Part shown: positions 35,024 to 47,050 of the stretch, in pieces
How the letters are laid out: every line of letters starts with the position of its first letter
Position numbering within the stretch: position 1 is the first letter of the stretch
Source: Gibbula magus
Taxonomy: Eukaryota > Mollusca > Gastropoda > Trochida > Trochidae
Length of the DNA stretch: 64,000 bases
Assembly: GCA_936450465.1 (NCBI GenBank)
Contig: OW388290.1
Span: forward strand, 24,789,457-24,853,456
Direction of reading: 5' to 3'
The notes under the pieces: generated by a model
The model's database searches: none
Told to the model about the DNA's origin: nothing
Seen by the model: only the letters and a program-made list of their open reading frames with translations
Position numbers and translations under genes: made by a program

Positions 35024-36323
35024 TACGAGGGGCGTTCAATAAGTGTTGCAACTTCAATATAAAACCAACTCGGGTAGTCAATTTTTTACTTTTATTTTTC
35101 AATATTGTAACCCTTCACCTCAATACACTTATTCCATTTCTCTTTAATACTTTTGATGCCGCTTTTGTAGAAGTCTTCCGTTTGCCCCCCTAACCACGCC
35201 TCTGTGGCAGCTTTGACGTCTTCGTCATCCCGGAAGTGCCTTCCACGTAGGGCGGAATTCAGGTTTCTGAACAGGAAGTAGTCACTGGGGGCTAGGTCTG
35301 GGCTGTAGGGTGGGTGGTTAAGCTGTTCGAATCCACAATCACGTATAGCGGCCTGTGCAACTCTTGACTTATGGACTGGAGCGTTATCATGCAAAATCAG
35401 AACACCACGTGTCAACATTCCACGGCGTTTCTGTCGAATTGTCTTTCGCAATTCTTGCATTAGGTTGGCATAGTATTGACCATTCATTGTAGTTTTGGTT
35501 GGCAAGTAATCAATTAATAATATGCCTTTTGCATCCCAAAAGATTGTCGCCATAACCTTGCCAGCTGATGGTTGAGTGCGAAACTTCAGGGGAGGCGGTG
35601 AACTCGGGTGCTTCCATTGCTTGGATTCCAGTTTAGTTTCCGGGTCCCAGTGATGGATCCAGGTTTCGTCACCTGTCACCAGACGAGACAAAAACCTGGC
35701 TTCATCCGCATTAAACCGATCCAGGAGCTCCATGCAACTTTCGGTTCTTTTCTGGCGATCTTGTGCTGTGAGGTTTCTGGGTAACCATCTTGCAGATACC
35801 TTGGACATACCAAGATGGTCATGAATTATTTTTTCAACACTTTCAACTGATATCTGGAATTCCAAAGACAGTTCAGAAATTTTAACACGGCTCTCAGCTA
35901 AAATTCGTCTTTCGATAGCGGCAATATCTTCCCGTCGGGTGACTTCAGATGGCCTGCCTGACCGTGGGTCATCGTCTAAGGACTCCCTGCCCCGCTTGAA
36001 CTGAAGAGACCAGCGACAAACTGTTGAAAAGTTAGGAGCATCCTTACCCGTCACATTACACATACGATTATGTATTTCTGTAGCTTTGCATCCCTCTTTA
36101 GTAAGGAACTTGATCACAGCGCGTTGTTCATGTTTGAGAGAATCCATGATTATGGAGACCCCTAGGTCAGCGCAGCTATTATATCTAAATAATTGTTATG
36201 TCTAGAAATTGTTTTGACATGTGTCAATGTTATGTTTTGACTATAGTAACACCTGCTATAAGCTGACACTGTTTATGTAAACACCAATGCCCCGCTTGCA
36301 ACACTTATTGAACGCCCCTCGTA
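35024..36323 (-). mobile_element. Complete mariner transposon
   Basis: The element spans 35,026-36,321 (1,296 bp). Its inverted terminal repeats match perfectly for 26 bases (35,026-35,051 and 36,296-36,321), beginning CGAGGGGCGTTCAATAAGTG. They are flanked by the TA target duplication (35,024-35,025; 36,322-36,323). The homologous place in U3 shows the unoccupied single TA at 50,477-50,478, with CATTTGTAAAAATAC against CATTCGTAAACATA[element]TAC. Length, ends and TA duplication are those of Tc1/mariner elements. It inserted after U2 and U3 separated, and with perfect ends and an intact gene it is a young copy. Confidence 0.97.
35092..36147 (-). CDS. Mariner transposase, DD34D, apparently intact
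   Basis: A 351-codon frame without interruption, ATG at 36,147-36,145, stop TAA at 35,094-35,092; related transposases have about 345 residues. The N-terminal part (about 1-110) is the helix-turn-helix DNA-binding region (HEQRAVIKFL, SGRPSEV). A linker WLPRNLT stands where mariners have WVPHEL. The catalytic triad is complete: D160 in TGDETW, D254 in HDNAPVH and D289 in PYSPDLAPSDYFLF, with 34 residues between the last two. The protein would bind the 26-bp ends and cut and paste the element in the nucleus. It is encoded opposite to the window's plus strand. All motifs are intact, so activity is possible. Confidence 0.96.
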   Translation of the reverse strand: MDSLKHEQRAVIKFLTKEGCKATEIHNRMCNVTGKDAPNFSTVCRWSLQFKRGRESLDDDPRSGRPSEVTRREDIAAIERRILAESRVKISELSLEFQISVESVEKIIHDHLGMSKVSARWLPRNLTAQDRQKRTESCMELLDRFNADEARFLSRLVTGDETWIHHWDPETKLESKQWKHPSSPPPLKFRTQPSAGKVMATIFWDAKGILLIDYLPTKTTMNGQYYANLMQELRKTIRQKRRGMLTRGVLILHDNAPVHKSRVAQAAIRDCGFEQLNHPPYSPDLAPSDYFLFRNLNSALRGRHFRDDEDVKAATEAWLGGQTEDFYKSGIKSIKEKWNKCIEVKGYNIEK

Positions 36324-38689
36324 CAACCAGTTCGGCTGTACCTTTTCGATTTCTGTTTCAGGAAACGAAATTGTAAGCCAACGCCCAAAACTTAAAATGC
36401 CAACAAGCAAAATGATATATACAATTTATATCTATATAAGAAATAAAAATCATCTAAATATGGTGATTGTTCCACAAATCGATTTTAGACCTTATTGAGT
36501 TCTGTTTGTGGAACCTAATTCAGAACAATCAAAGACAATATATGATGCAAACATCTCGACCCTAACGCAGAGTGCATCAAACTCCTCAAGACAGTCGTCG
36601 ATTGACATACCGCATTACGTTCGTAGGATAGTAGACTTCACTGATGGAGTGTATGGCAAGTTGTTATGTTATTGATGAGAGTAGATTTGCCTGTTCATAA
36701 GTGACGGCTGGCGAGTAGGCATGTAGGGTACGTTTCTGCATAAAGCTAATTCAATCATTATTTTACCATGGCTCACATGTTCTCCCAAAATGAGTGAAAA
36801 AGCATATAGCAGTAAATACATACAGTAAAAAAAAAGTGTACATAAACACTGTGAACATTTTAGAAATAATCACATACCACTCTAATATAGATATGAGATG
36901 TGATTAACAAATACATGATACGTTATTTGAAGAGATATCAGCTGCGAAGAGATAGAACAAATGTGTAAACATGTATCTGTCTCGAAATAGTTCTAACATG
37001 GAACACATATTCAACTAGCCTTACTTCTATTAATATTGAAAACTTTCTTGAGAAAATTAACAATAGACATCTGCTCTAATTATATCTGACGATCTGACAA
37101 CCACTGACGACTATTGATAATATTTATCTGAAATTGATACCATACAGAATAGACTGAATCAAGAAATCGAAGGATATGTTCCTCTTTTGCTTCTGAGCTC
37201 ATTTGAAGATCAGAGGACCAGATATCTGTACTTTGGGGTTTACAAATAGCTTTCACAAATAGAGTTCATTTTCATGTTTCTACCATATTTATTGAGTCAT
37301 ATCATCGTTTTGTTAACATCTTTGACGTAGAAAGACTTAACGAAAGTCAACAGCATTTCTCTCAGAAACACAGTTTGATCACAGCAAACCGTGAAAAATA
37401 TTTGTTATGAAAGCAAAATTGATCACTTTTGAATTGATTATTGATTTAGTTCACTGGTTGAATCCACATTTGTCAACAACGAAATCATGAAATCAAGCTA
37501 CCAATATTCCTGCTTTATAGGGAAAACTATATGTTTGCACCCTATTTTAGCTGAAACGAAAACCTTAATGCCATTACATTCTAGCAAAAAGTAACAAGAA
37601 ATATAGCCATTTGGTATACATTTGTATATGAATATGACAATATCTGTTTAGATAGAAATATTCATGGATGCAAAGTAAATGCCTTCTAAATCAGCAGTAC
37701 GCACTGTGGTGTACCTGCAGTTGTAGATAAAATAACTATGTCTGAGCAAGGCGGGTTATGGCGGCAATACAGACGTCAGCCCCCTCTCTTACCCAATTCA
37801 ATACGATTAAAGTCGGCATATTGACAAACAGCCTAATAGCATTTACAGATACTTATGGCATACTTTTACTATCGATTAATGGCGTAATTACACCGAATGA
37901 TGTCTGTCCTTGCCAACATGATTGATTGATTTTTATTTGTGAATTACATAGGTTTACTGCTGTATTATTGATTTCATGCCTTTTTCGAAACTACTTTTTG
38001 ACAAACCTAGATTGTGATTGCATTGTGATATTACAAATTAATCATTACAAATTACTACAAATATGTATTACTGTTTGCTAAAGTAAAATTCCATTTTGGG
38101 CTGTTTACCTTATTTCAACCCTCTCCAAATGAAAGATTGTTACAAAAAGATATTTAATATGACTCAATATAATATCGGAGCAATGTACAGAAACACCTTT
38201 CTCGAAACCTGATGTAGTGTTCCCCTGGTTCTTTGATCGTCAAATGAGCTCAGGAGCTGACGGTGGATACTTTCTGTTTCATTTCCTGACTCAGGCTATT
38301 CTATATTGTATCAATTTAGGATAAATATTACCAGTAGACTCAATGGGCTTCGTCACTGCACTATTGATATAGGTTAACGGGGCCTTTTTATAGGGAAACT
38401 TCCTCAGCAAAGTTTTCAATGTAAAAGAAGTTAGGCTGGTTCATTCAAATTTTAACTATCTCAAGAGAGGCAAATGCAAATGTTTTCACGTTTTAGTGTT
38501 TCTCTTTGCTGATATTATCTCTAAATATTGTTAATATTGAAATACATTTGCAATCTGTTTACTGCATTGAAGTAGCGCTATGTATTCATTTTTATTTTCT
38601 CTCTCTGTACATTTGTATGTATATATAAATGAACGTAAAACAAAATAGCAGCAGAGATACAACACTGTGGAACACTGTTCTATTTGAAA

Positions 38690-39010
38690 GCACTTTATCT
38701 GTAGTACACATTCTTGTACTGGTTTGGGACAAGTCTTTCGTGTGTGGAACTCAAGCCCTTAGAGTCAGGCCCTATCAAGAGCACTGACTGTCTCAACAGC
38801 TTTTCAATTCAGCCATCGAATATGTTCTGTTGATGTTGGTCACTGTGTCTGCACTGTTGTACAACAATTAATTAATGTTAACGATGCAACAAGGTGGAAC
38901 ACTGTTAGAAGTGAGAAGTTTGTCATGTGATTCAAACTCACACCCTCAGAATCAGGCGCCAAGTGCTAATCATTAAGCCACGGTAACATGGAAAATGTTA
39001 CTACTTTGTA
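38690..39010 (-). mobile_element. Two decayed tRNA-like SINE remnants
   Basis: 38,690-38,800 has the body phrase GTACACATTCTTGTAC and TTTGGGACAAGTCTTTCGTGTG. 38,925-39,000 has a diverged T-arm (GTGATTCAAACTCAC) and TTAAGCCAC, which match the SINE at 23,885-24,010 of U1. They lie between blocks g and k, as in U1, so at least one insertion is older than the U1/U2 split. Confidence 0.55.
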
Positions 39011-41356
39011 TTTCAGAGAGGGTGATCCTAAATTAGCTCACTATTCAAATAGCATGTATTTTAATCATATATATTAGATTCAACAAATTTAACTATTGAT
39101 TTGTCAGTCTATACATGAAATTTTCTTGATCTTTTGACTAAATGGACTTATCATATTCTTGACATTACAGTATATTATATAACAGACAAAATCAAGTATT
39201 CGCTTAATTTAATGATTTGTGTACCATTAATCAAAACATCATTCTATCATACAGTTTCTAAACCGAGAGACCTCACATCCCACATTTAAGGTCTATTACC
39301 AACATAAATCAACACTGCATAATGTTTTGCCTTTAAACACTCCCCAACAAAGTTCACGATATAGCAGTCGGAGTAGGAGCAAAACCTTATGGACGAGTTG
39401 TTAATGTATATTGCTGGTATCAATGTAATCATGTTGTAAGTTTCGATTTCAAATTCGACAAATAATTTTTCGTGTGACACCCTGCAGCGTTTTTAGGATG
39501 GAGAGTGTAATATCTCATTTTGTATTGATGATTTTAACCCAATCTGTCATACCATATTAACAGTGATATTTCTGAATATATAATTTTCTTAAACAGAATT
39601 ATAACCAAACGAAATCATAATCGAAATATATATTATTTCATCATATTTGTGAGTATGATATATCAGTTTCAACATTGGATTTGAAATAAAGTGGTCAAAT
39701 TCTGCCAAAACTGACTATAAGATTATTGACTAAACATTACTGTCTCGTAGATCTTGCTCTCTGCACAAAAAACATGATGTTACCAAGAGCACAACTTATC
39801 CTTTAGTTATCGACCCTTGATAATAAAGCCTATATCCCCACCACACACGAGTTGAATTCTTGAGGGACAGACCCCAATTTGATATATCAAATTGAAATAT
39901 AAACGTCATTGATTCAGTAGCAATAACGATATTACGATATTACGTTTGGCCATTTGAAAAGAAAATGTTCTCGTTTGGCAATATTTACAATGTAGTATAA
40001 TAATTTCTTTAAATAAACACCATTTTAATATAATCTGAAGTAGAGGAAACAATTCCCTCATTACTGCAATGTGTAGAATATAGTAAAATAAATTACAAAA
40101 TGCATACAAAATAGTTCAGTAACGATTCACGAATATCACTAATTAAGTATTTAGTAGATTTGCAATGGATTTAACTGAGAAATTGTAATTAACCAATAGT
40201 GTTTAAATTCTACCAGCATTATCTTGATCAAATGTACTTTGGTGTTAAAGATCGGTGTGCATATAAGATTTAACAATTTAGATAACACATATCTTTTCAA
40301 ATCTACGCCAGGTACAGGCTACTGTGATAATATGCTTGCATTTTGTAATTCATACGGAAGGTTTTTATATAAGTATCACTGAAAGTTAACTTGCTGAAAT
40401 AGAAAATGAAACAATTTGAAAGAAGGTGATTTATTTCAATCGTAATAGTGATACATTTGAGTTCCGAGTTCAAAAGTTATTTTACATTATTCCACGCACA
40501 TATGCACATGTGGAAGTTCAAATGGAAATGTCACCATCACTTTAAATGAATTAAGGTGTCCGATAACGACATTTACCACTGCTAGATTTGTAAATATAGT
40601 TGTGGAATTTGAATTATTCTGTGAGTGATCCGATGTCATTGTCAAACACTATCTACATAGTTAACTGTACTTACTAGTACCACATCTATCACAAATGGAA
40701 CCTTACAGTCAAACACGCACATTCTTTGGTTGAATATGACAGCGCAAATGCAGAGAACACTCATGATACAACTAAACCGAACAAATAAATGTACTAGTTA
40801 TTGATTAAGGAAACTATAAGAAAGCATGTTTATAACAAAATAATCACCCTTACCTGTTATATATCCTCTTTAATATTTGATCTGTAATCTGTTTACTGGA
40901 TAAATCAAATGGGAGTTAATCAAACCGTTGTTTTGTAGTTATTCATATTGCTACCCCTACAGCTTCATATTTAGGCCAACTTAATATTAACTTTGAGCTA
41001 TTTTATTTTCCTCAATCAGATGCAGAAGCTAAAAAGGTAGCTGACCAATTGATCTGGCTTGTCTTGGATGAACTTTTTTTGTGCATCGATGTAGTTCTCT
41101 AGGTTTCTTGCGACGTTATAAACGAATATTAAGAACACATCCCTATTCAGAGCAGACAGGGCTGGACACTAATAGAAGAGTGTTCATGATTATAATTTCA
41201 GAAGTTCACCCAGTTGCACTGAAAAACAATACTCGTCTCTATATTATATATGTGTTGATCAAATGCAAAAATACATTTTTATAATCCAAAGCATCATAGG
41301 GTCCCTATAACATTACTGATGATAGGTAGAGTAATACATTTTGTCTGTGTCTTAAA

Positions 41357-41916
41357 TATCATCATTCTCTTCCCACAGAGGTTACTCCCTTCCGATTTCT
41401 GAACCTAACTGTTCTAACAGGGCCGGATTTCTCGGCTCAACAAACTTTCCTAGCGGGGAAAAGGGGAATTCACCATGTATCTATGATTCTTAACCAATGA
41501 CAACTCATCATGTTTTCAAAGATTGCATTTGACTCTAAATGGTTTTGCTAATAAGCATATTTCCTTCGAATGTGTCTGACGTAAATAACACATATGTACT
41601 ATTTTTGTACTTGTCTCTGATTTGGTTTTCCTTATTTATCAGCACCTTTTAGATAAATTGTTTTCACAAAATCAATTAGCATATTAAAAAAAATAAACAT
41701 TAAACAAAAGAACGTTTATTGCATACGTTTATTTAAGCTTATGACGTGTCATTGACAAATGTCACTTATACAAAGGCGTCACTGCACAAAACTAGATTCA
41801 AATGTAACTAATCAGGATTCTCCCTTTCATGCCGCGGAATTCAGGCCTAGTAGAACAGAGATTAGAATCTGAAATCTGAAAGGAGTAACCTCAGTGGAAA
41901 GAGAATGAATTATCAT
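41357..41916. mobile_element. MITE-like element M3
   Basis: The element spans 41,363-41,910 (548 bp) and is flanked by TATCAT (41,357-41,362 and 41,911-41,916). The left arm CATTCTCTTCCCACAGAGGT is mirrored by ACCTCAGTGGAAAGAGAATG at the right. The paired inner blocks CTGTTCTAACAGGGCCGGAT and GGCCTAGTAGAACAGAG extend the arms to about 80 bases. It is the best preserved copy. It is orthologous to M2 by position and independent of M0. Confidence 0.78.
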
Positions 41917-42035
41917 TACATTTTAGTATGTAGTTCATAGTTGTTTTCTTACAATTGAAATTATTAACACTATAGTGATAAGCATAGTTGTTAGTGAAAA
42001 AACGAATACATCGAGTCTGTAATTAAAGTCTTCAC

Positions 42036-42097
42036 CATGGCCCGATACACGAATAAGCACTTCTTGAAAGTAAACCTTTTTATCGATTGATATGTTT
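42036..42097 (-). other. Candidate coding exon in U3 (block c)
   Basis: Paralogue of 27,398-27,474. It is 62 bases on the minus strand between a CATATATCAG acceptor-like and a CATG|GTGAAG donor-like sequence, reading NISIDKKVYFQEVLIRVSGH in frame. It is 15 bases shorter than the U2 copy. The wider frame extends beyond the donor to a hydrophobic stretch, which I take as intron read-through. Function unknown. Confidence 0.3.
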
Positions 42098-42614
42098 CTG
42101 ATATATGACAAGAAATGGTGCTTGTTACAGAGCAATATTTCCATGTTATACAAACACTTCACATGGCGTAACATGGTCTCCAAATTAGTAATTTGTATGA
42201 GTCTCTTGGAGAATGTTGTGATTAAAGCTAGAAGCGAAGATTCCCGTAAATGAAAATGAATTTAAAAAAAAAAATAATTCAACTTGTTGATACAGTGTGC
42301 TACTATAGGTAAATTTGGAAATATGGCATAAATTATTCCACATGATAAAGGCTTGTCTAATAGATACCAGCATATTTATTAAACGAACTGATGCCAGCTT
42401 TCACTCACATATGTAAAAGAAGAATAAAGAAGTCAAGTAATATCCTCAAAAGATCAATTTCACGTTTTGAAACAACACATACGAGTAATATATGTGTCAG
42501 TGTATACAATAAAAGTTTACACTTCTTACATGGTCAGACTATTCTTCCTGTTAGTTATTCCATGGTTTGGCTTTCCACTCATGCATCATATTAACATGAA
42601 GTGACCTGAATAAA

Positions 42615-42880
42615 CAAATATTCAATTTGAAGCTACATGTATAAAATGCAGAAACCAATCATGAAAGGTAATTCTCAGTAAACATAACATGCTTCAAATG
42701 TAAATGACATGTTGATGTAGTCTGACTGAGTATAGTTTATGGACATTATTTCCACTTAATACACAATGAGAGCAGAGGAGTTGACGGAGACGCTAATCAC
42801 ACACTAATAACAGAGTTTACACTAAGACTATATTTGGTTCAAAAGATGGGGATCGAAATTATCAATTTTTTCTTAGGGAG
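42615..42880. repeat. Block d of U3
   Basis: Contains GAGCAGAGGAGTTGACGGAG followed by ACGCTAATCACACACTAATA. Near-identical to U2 and alignable to U1 (18,944) and to 61,890. Confidence 0.8.
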
Positions 42881-43028
42881 ACAGAGAGAATGGTTTCGGG
42901 CTGAAGGACCTAAATGATTTCTTGTAAGGCGAAATGATATGCCACATGTAACAATCTTATCAATATGACACTTGATTCACAGATTCATTGGTTTTAGATT
43001 GTAAATATGCCAGTTTGGTTCTTCATTA

Positions 43029-45532
43029 CCGTAATTAATTTTTTGACAAAGTGACAGTACTCCTTGAAACTTGCATGAACAGGAAATACCTGGCAAACAT
43101 CAAGACAGTATAAAAACATGTTTCATTGATTAAATTACTTTATAATACAATGTGGCATTGTTCTTCAAAGGGATCAACATTTATCTGATAAAACTATCTG
43201 AAGAGATATTACAAACCCATTTTAGTCAGTTTAAAGTCAGGAGAATATAACATCATAGGAATTCCTTCGTGATATGGGGAATACTCAATGAGTCTTTTCA
43301 AATACCAGAATTATATCATCGAGAGTTATAGGTAAAGTTGATATTTCACGAGCAGCACAGCCAAGAGGGAATTGTCAACTCTACCCATGTCACAAGATAA
43401 TTTGACAAAAAAGTTCTAAATTTGATTAAAAGTAAAAGTTATACACCGAAGTAACTCTCATTTGCTTACACTACATATGTGGAAAATAGTTCTGGCTATT
43501 GGCCAGTGGCAAATAGTATATACTGTAGAAGGAAGTTTGTCATACTCTATCACTGAGCGCCTCTTGTTTTGCTTTGAAACCATGTACTTTCATTTGCAAC
43601 ATCTTCTTCAATATCTATATTTTGCTTCTATTTAATTAACTATGAATTACGTCAGTCAGTGAGGTTTGTATATCTTAGTATATATAAGTATAGTGGCAGT
43701 TGAGATGTCAATTTCTTGCTTTGGTTTAACCAACATGGGACACTTAATCAGTTATATAGAAATAAGTGAAAGGTTCTGTCAGGACAGACACTGACCAGTG
43801 TAGATACGAGATAAATCGATAGTAAATATACACAGGACGGTCTCAGCCTCTTAAAGTAGGCTATTTATCTATATTTGGTCTTCTGTCACTTTGGATAAGG
43901 TGAGAGCGAAGGATGTCAACGTCATAAACCAGAAACCAGAAACAGTTATTTTTCTGCAAGTGCAAGTATACTGCATTTCTCACTAATTGGACATTTCCAA
44001 GGGTCTTTGAGTTGTAAAGGTTTTAGTCATATATACGTATTTCATATTCAGGTGCAAAATTGTGCAACTTTGCATCCCTCGCCATCTACATCAACTGCAA
44101 TGGGTTGAGAGAGATTGGTGTAACTTGATATAGTTAATATAGTGTTTCCTGTCATGCAGGGATACTGATACTTTATTCATACTTAATCTTTCTAAACTCA
44201 TTTTGACAAACGTGGATCGCACTAGTGATCTTACAATATAATCAAATCTTATGTGATCAATTCTGCTTGCATTAATTTTGCCGTAATTAATTTTTTGACA
44301 AAGTGACAGTACTCCTTGAAACTTGCATGAACAGGAAATACCTGGCAAACATCAAGACAGTATAAAAACATGTTTCATTGATTAAATTACTTTATAATAC
44401 AATGTGGCATTGTTCTTCAAAGGGATCAACATTTATCTGATAAAACTATCTGAAGAGATATTACAAACCCATTTTAGTCAGTTTAAAGTCAGGAGAATAT
44501 AACATCATAGGAATTCCTTCGTGATATGGGGAATACTCAATGAGTCTTTTCAAATACCAGAATTATATCATCGAGAGTTATAGGTAAAGTTGATATTTCA
44601 CGAGCAGCACAGCCAAGAGGGAATTGTCAACTCTACCCATGTCACAAGATAATTTGACAAAAAAGTTCTAAATTTGATTAAAAGTAAAAGTTATACACCG
44701 AAGTAACTCTCATTTGCTTACACTACATATGTGGAAAATAGTTCTGGCTATTGGCCAGTGGAAAATAGTATATACTGTAGAAGGAAGTTTGTCATACTCT
44801 ATCACTGAGCGCCTCTTGTTTTGCTTTGAAACCATGTACTTTCATTTGCAACATCTTCTTCAATATCTATATTTTGCTTCTATTTAATTAACTATGAATT
44901 ACGTCAGTCAGTGAGGTTTGTATATCTTAGTATATATAAGTATAGTGGCAGTTGAGATGTCAATTTCTTGCTTTGGTTTAACCAACATGGGACACTTAAT
45001 CAGTTATATAGAAATAAGTGAAAGGTTCTGTCAGGACAGACACTGACCAGTGTAGATACGAGATAAATCGATAGTAAATATACACAGGACGGTCTCAGCC
45101 TCTTAAAGTAGGCTATTTATCTATATTTGGTCTTCTGTCACTTTGGATAAGGTGAGAGCGAAGGATGTCAACGTCATAAACCAGAAACCAGAAACAGTTA
45201 TTTTTCTGCAAGTGCAAGTATACTGCATTTCTCACTAATTGGACATTTCCAAGGGTCTTTGAGTTGTAAAGGTTTTAGTCATATATACGTATTTCATATT
45301 CAGGTGCAAAATTGTGCAACTTTGCATCCCTCGCCATCTACATCAACTGCAATTGGTTGAGAGAGATTGGTGTAACTTGATATAGTTAATATAGTGTTTC
45401 CTGTCATGCAGGGATACTGATACTTTATTCATACTTAATCTTTCTAAACTCATTTTGACAAACGTGGATCGCACTAGTGATCTTACAATATAATCAAATC
45501 TTATGTGATCAATTCTGCTTGCATTACAAATA
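43029..45532. repeat. 1,252-bp near-perfect tandem duplication
   Basis: Copy one runs from CCGTAATTAATTTTTTGACA at 43,029 to GCTTGCATTA at about 44,274. Copy two runs from the same words at 44,281 to about 45,526. Aligned by eye I find only two differences: C/A at 43,510/44,762, and G/T at about 44,102/45,354. The join lies in ATTAATTTTGCC, near an ATTAATTTT microhomology. The segment covers blocks e and f. U2 has one copy. It is either a very recent duplication or an assembly artefact. The minus-strand frames 44,091-44,348 and 45,343-45,552 are duplicate non-coding frames. Confidence 0.97.
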
Positions 45533-46694
45533 CTTAATACTGTTTGCTGCAATCAAGTTCAATTTCTGGGCTTTTTACCCCCTTTAAACTCCCCTACATC
45601 AAAGATTTTAACAAAAGGATATTGAATATGACTCAATAGATATGGGAGAAACTTAAAACTGAACCTATTTACAAAACGCGATGTGCAGATACCCTGGTCC
45701 TCTGATCTTCAAATGATCTCAGGAGAAAAGAGGAATATTTCTATTCTATATTGTATCAATATAAGATAAATATTATTAGTAATCTTCAATTGGCTTCCTC
45801 CACGCACTATTAATGTAGGTTAACTGAGCCTGTTTATTGGTAACCGTCCTCAGCAATTTTTTCAATGTAAACAGAAGTCTGGTTAGTTGAAGATGAGTTG
45901 CGTTTTTAACTTTCGAAACAGGCACATATCTACACCTTTCTGTGTTTGTATTTGTCAGTAGTATCTATAAATTAGTCATGTATCTGGACCAAGTTGGGTA
46001 GTATATATCCATTTTCCAAAATTTTCTTTGTATATTTGTGTGTACAATTACTATTAATATATATAGGCTGGGACGTAAATAAACAATATTTCTGTCATAT
46101 TTGATAATTAGAGTGTCAGTATTAAAATGCTACACCAATTGTTCGTGAAATATGAAGCATGTACGGATCGACCAGTGGTGCTCATTTTTCATCAAATTCG
46201 AAATTGTGTAAGCTTCAATTTGAAGGCAAGGTGAATATTCGACAGGCTTTTGGTCATCACTTTTATAAGTCTTATTTTTAGGCAGAATTTTTTTTCATAA
46301 CGAAATATCCTTATGTACTTAAATTCTTTAACCCTGCTTGTAAATTAACAGTTTTGTTGAAGACAACATTTGCATGCAAAGGATAAATATCACATGATAT
46401 TATCATGAAAATGGTTAATAAAATCATCTCGTTGACGTGAAGTTTTCATTATAAACTAAATTCAATTTGGTTATTTTTGGTCTTATACCGCTTCTTTATG
46501 AAGAGTGTAGGCGAAGATGATCAGAAACAGTGTGCAAAATGCATATACAAAAAAGGTAATCAGCAAGGCAAAACCTTGTGAAAAGGTGAAGTTAATTTAA
46601 TCATTCATTATTTCTATGTTTTTAAATGGTTTTATTATTCATGACAAAACGTTTGAAATGTCATGTATGTCTCGAACATAAACTATTCAATTAC

Positions 46695-47050
46695 ATTTGC
46701 CAATGCAGCTGACATTCAAATGAATAACACTGCCAACTCAGATTACCAATACAGTGCATAAGGTTGTTAAATGCCTCGTGGGAATAAGAAATTAATATGT
46801 GTCTCCACTGCAGACTATAGCATTAATAACTCTTTCTATGGTGAATAATTCATTACGATTGGTTTGCCTAATCCTTGAACAAGGTACGTTCTTTAAATGC
46901 TTTGGGGCAAGGATTCATTGCTTCAATAAGTTGCTTTACTTTCCAAGTTAAGATCTGCCCAATGGTGAAGAAATGTGAAAAAGTCCACAAGGGATATCTA
47001 CTCAGTAATAAAAATGTTGGATTATTTCTTTGACAATTGAACACTGTCGA
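46695..47050 (-). other. Candidate exon pair, copy h of U3
   Basis: A minus-strand stretch at about 46,868-47,010 reads FSHFFTIGQILTWKVKQLIE. A second from about 46,815 to 46,695 starts WRHILISYSHEAFNN and passes YSFECQLHWQ to a weak donor-like AAAT|GTAATT. The intervening TCTGCAG could be an acceptor. In this copy the second exon is uninterrupted, unlike U2. Not recognised. Confidence 0.22.

Larger units (their letters stand above)
24391..39384. repeat. Segmental duplication unit U2
   Basis: The block order is a (24,391-26,850), MITE M2, c (27,310-28,560), d, e, f (30,190), g (30,560-31,010), interior h-i-j (31,010-37,930), a second g (37,980-38,430), SINE remnants, and k (39,060-39,370). 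It aligns with U3 at an offset of about 14.0-14.9 kb, changing at each indel. The interior is bounded by two copies of g, which U1 has only once. The unit contains an intact mariner at 35,026-36,321. Apart from that transposase I recognise no gene; candidate minus-strand exons are listed separately. Confidence 0.85.

Noticed and set aside
34800..35102. A 100-codon minus-strand frame
   Set aside because: It crosses the left end of the mariner at 35,026, so it is a chance fusion of host and transposon sequence.
44091..45552. Two similar minus-strand frames of 85 and 69 codons
   Set aside because: They are duplicates because the 1,252-bp segment is duplicated. There is no splice or family evidence.
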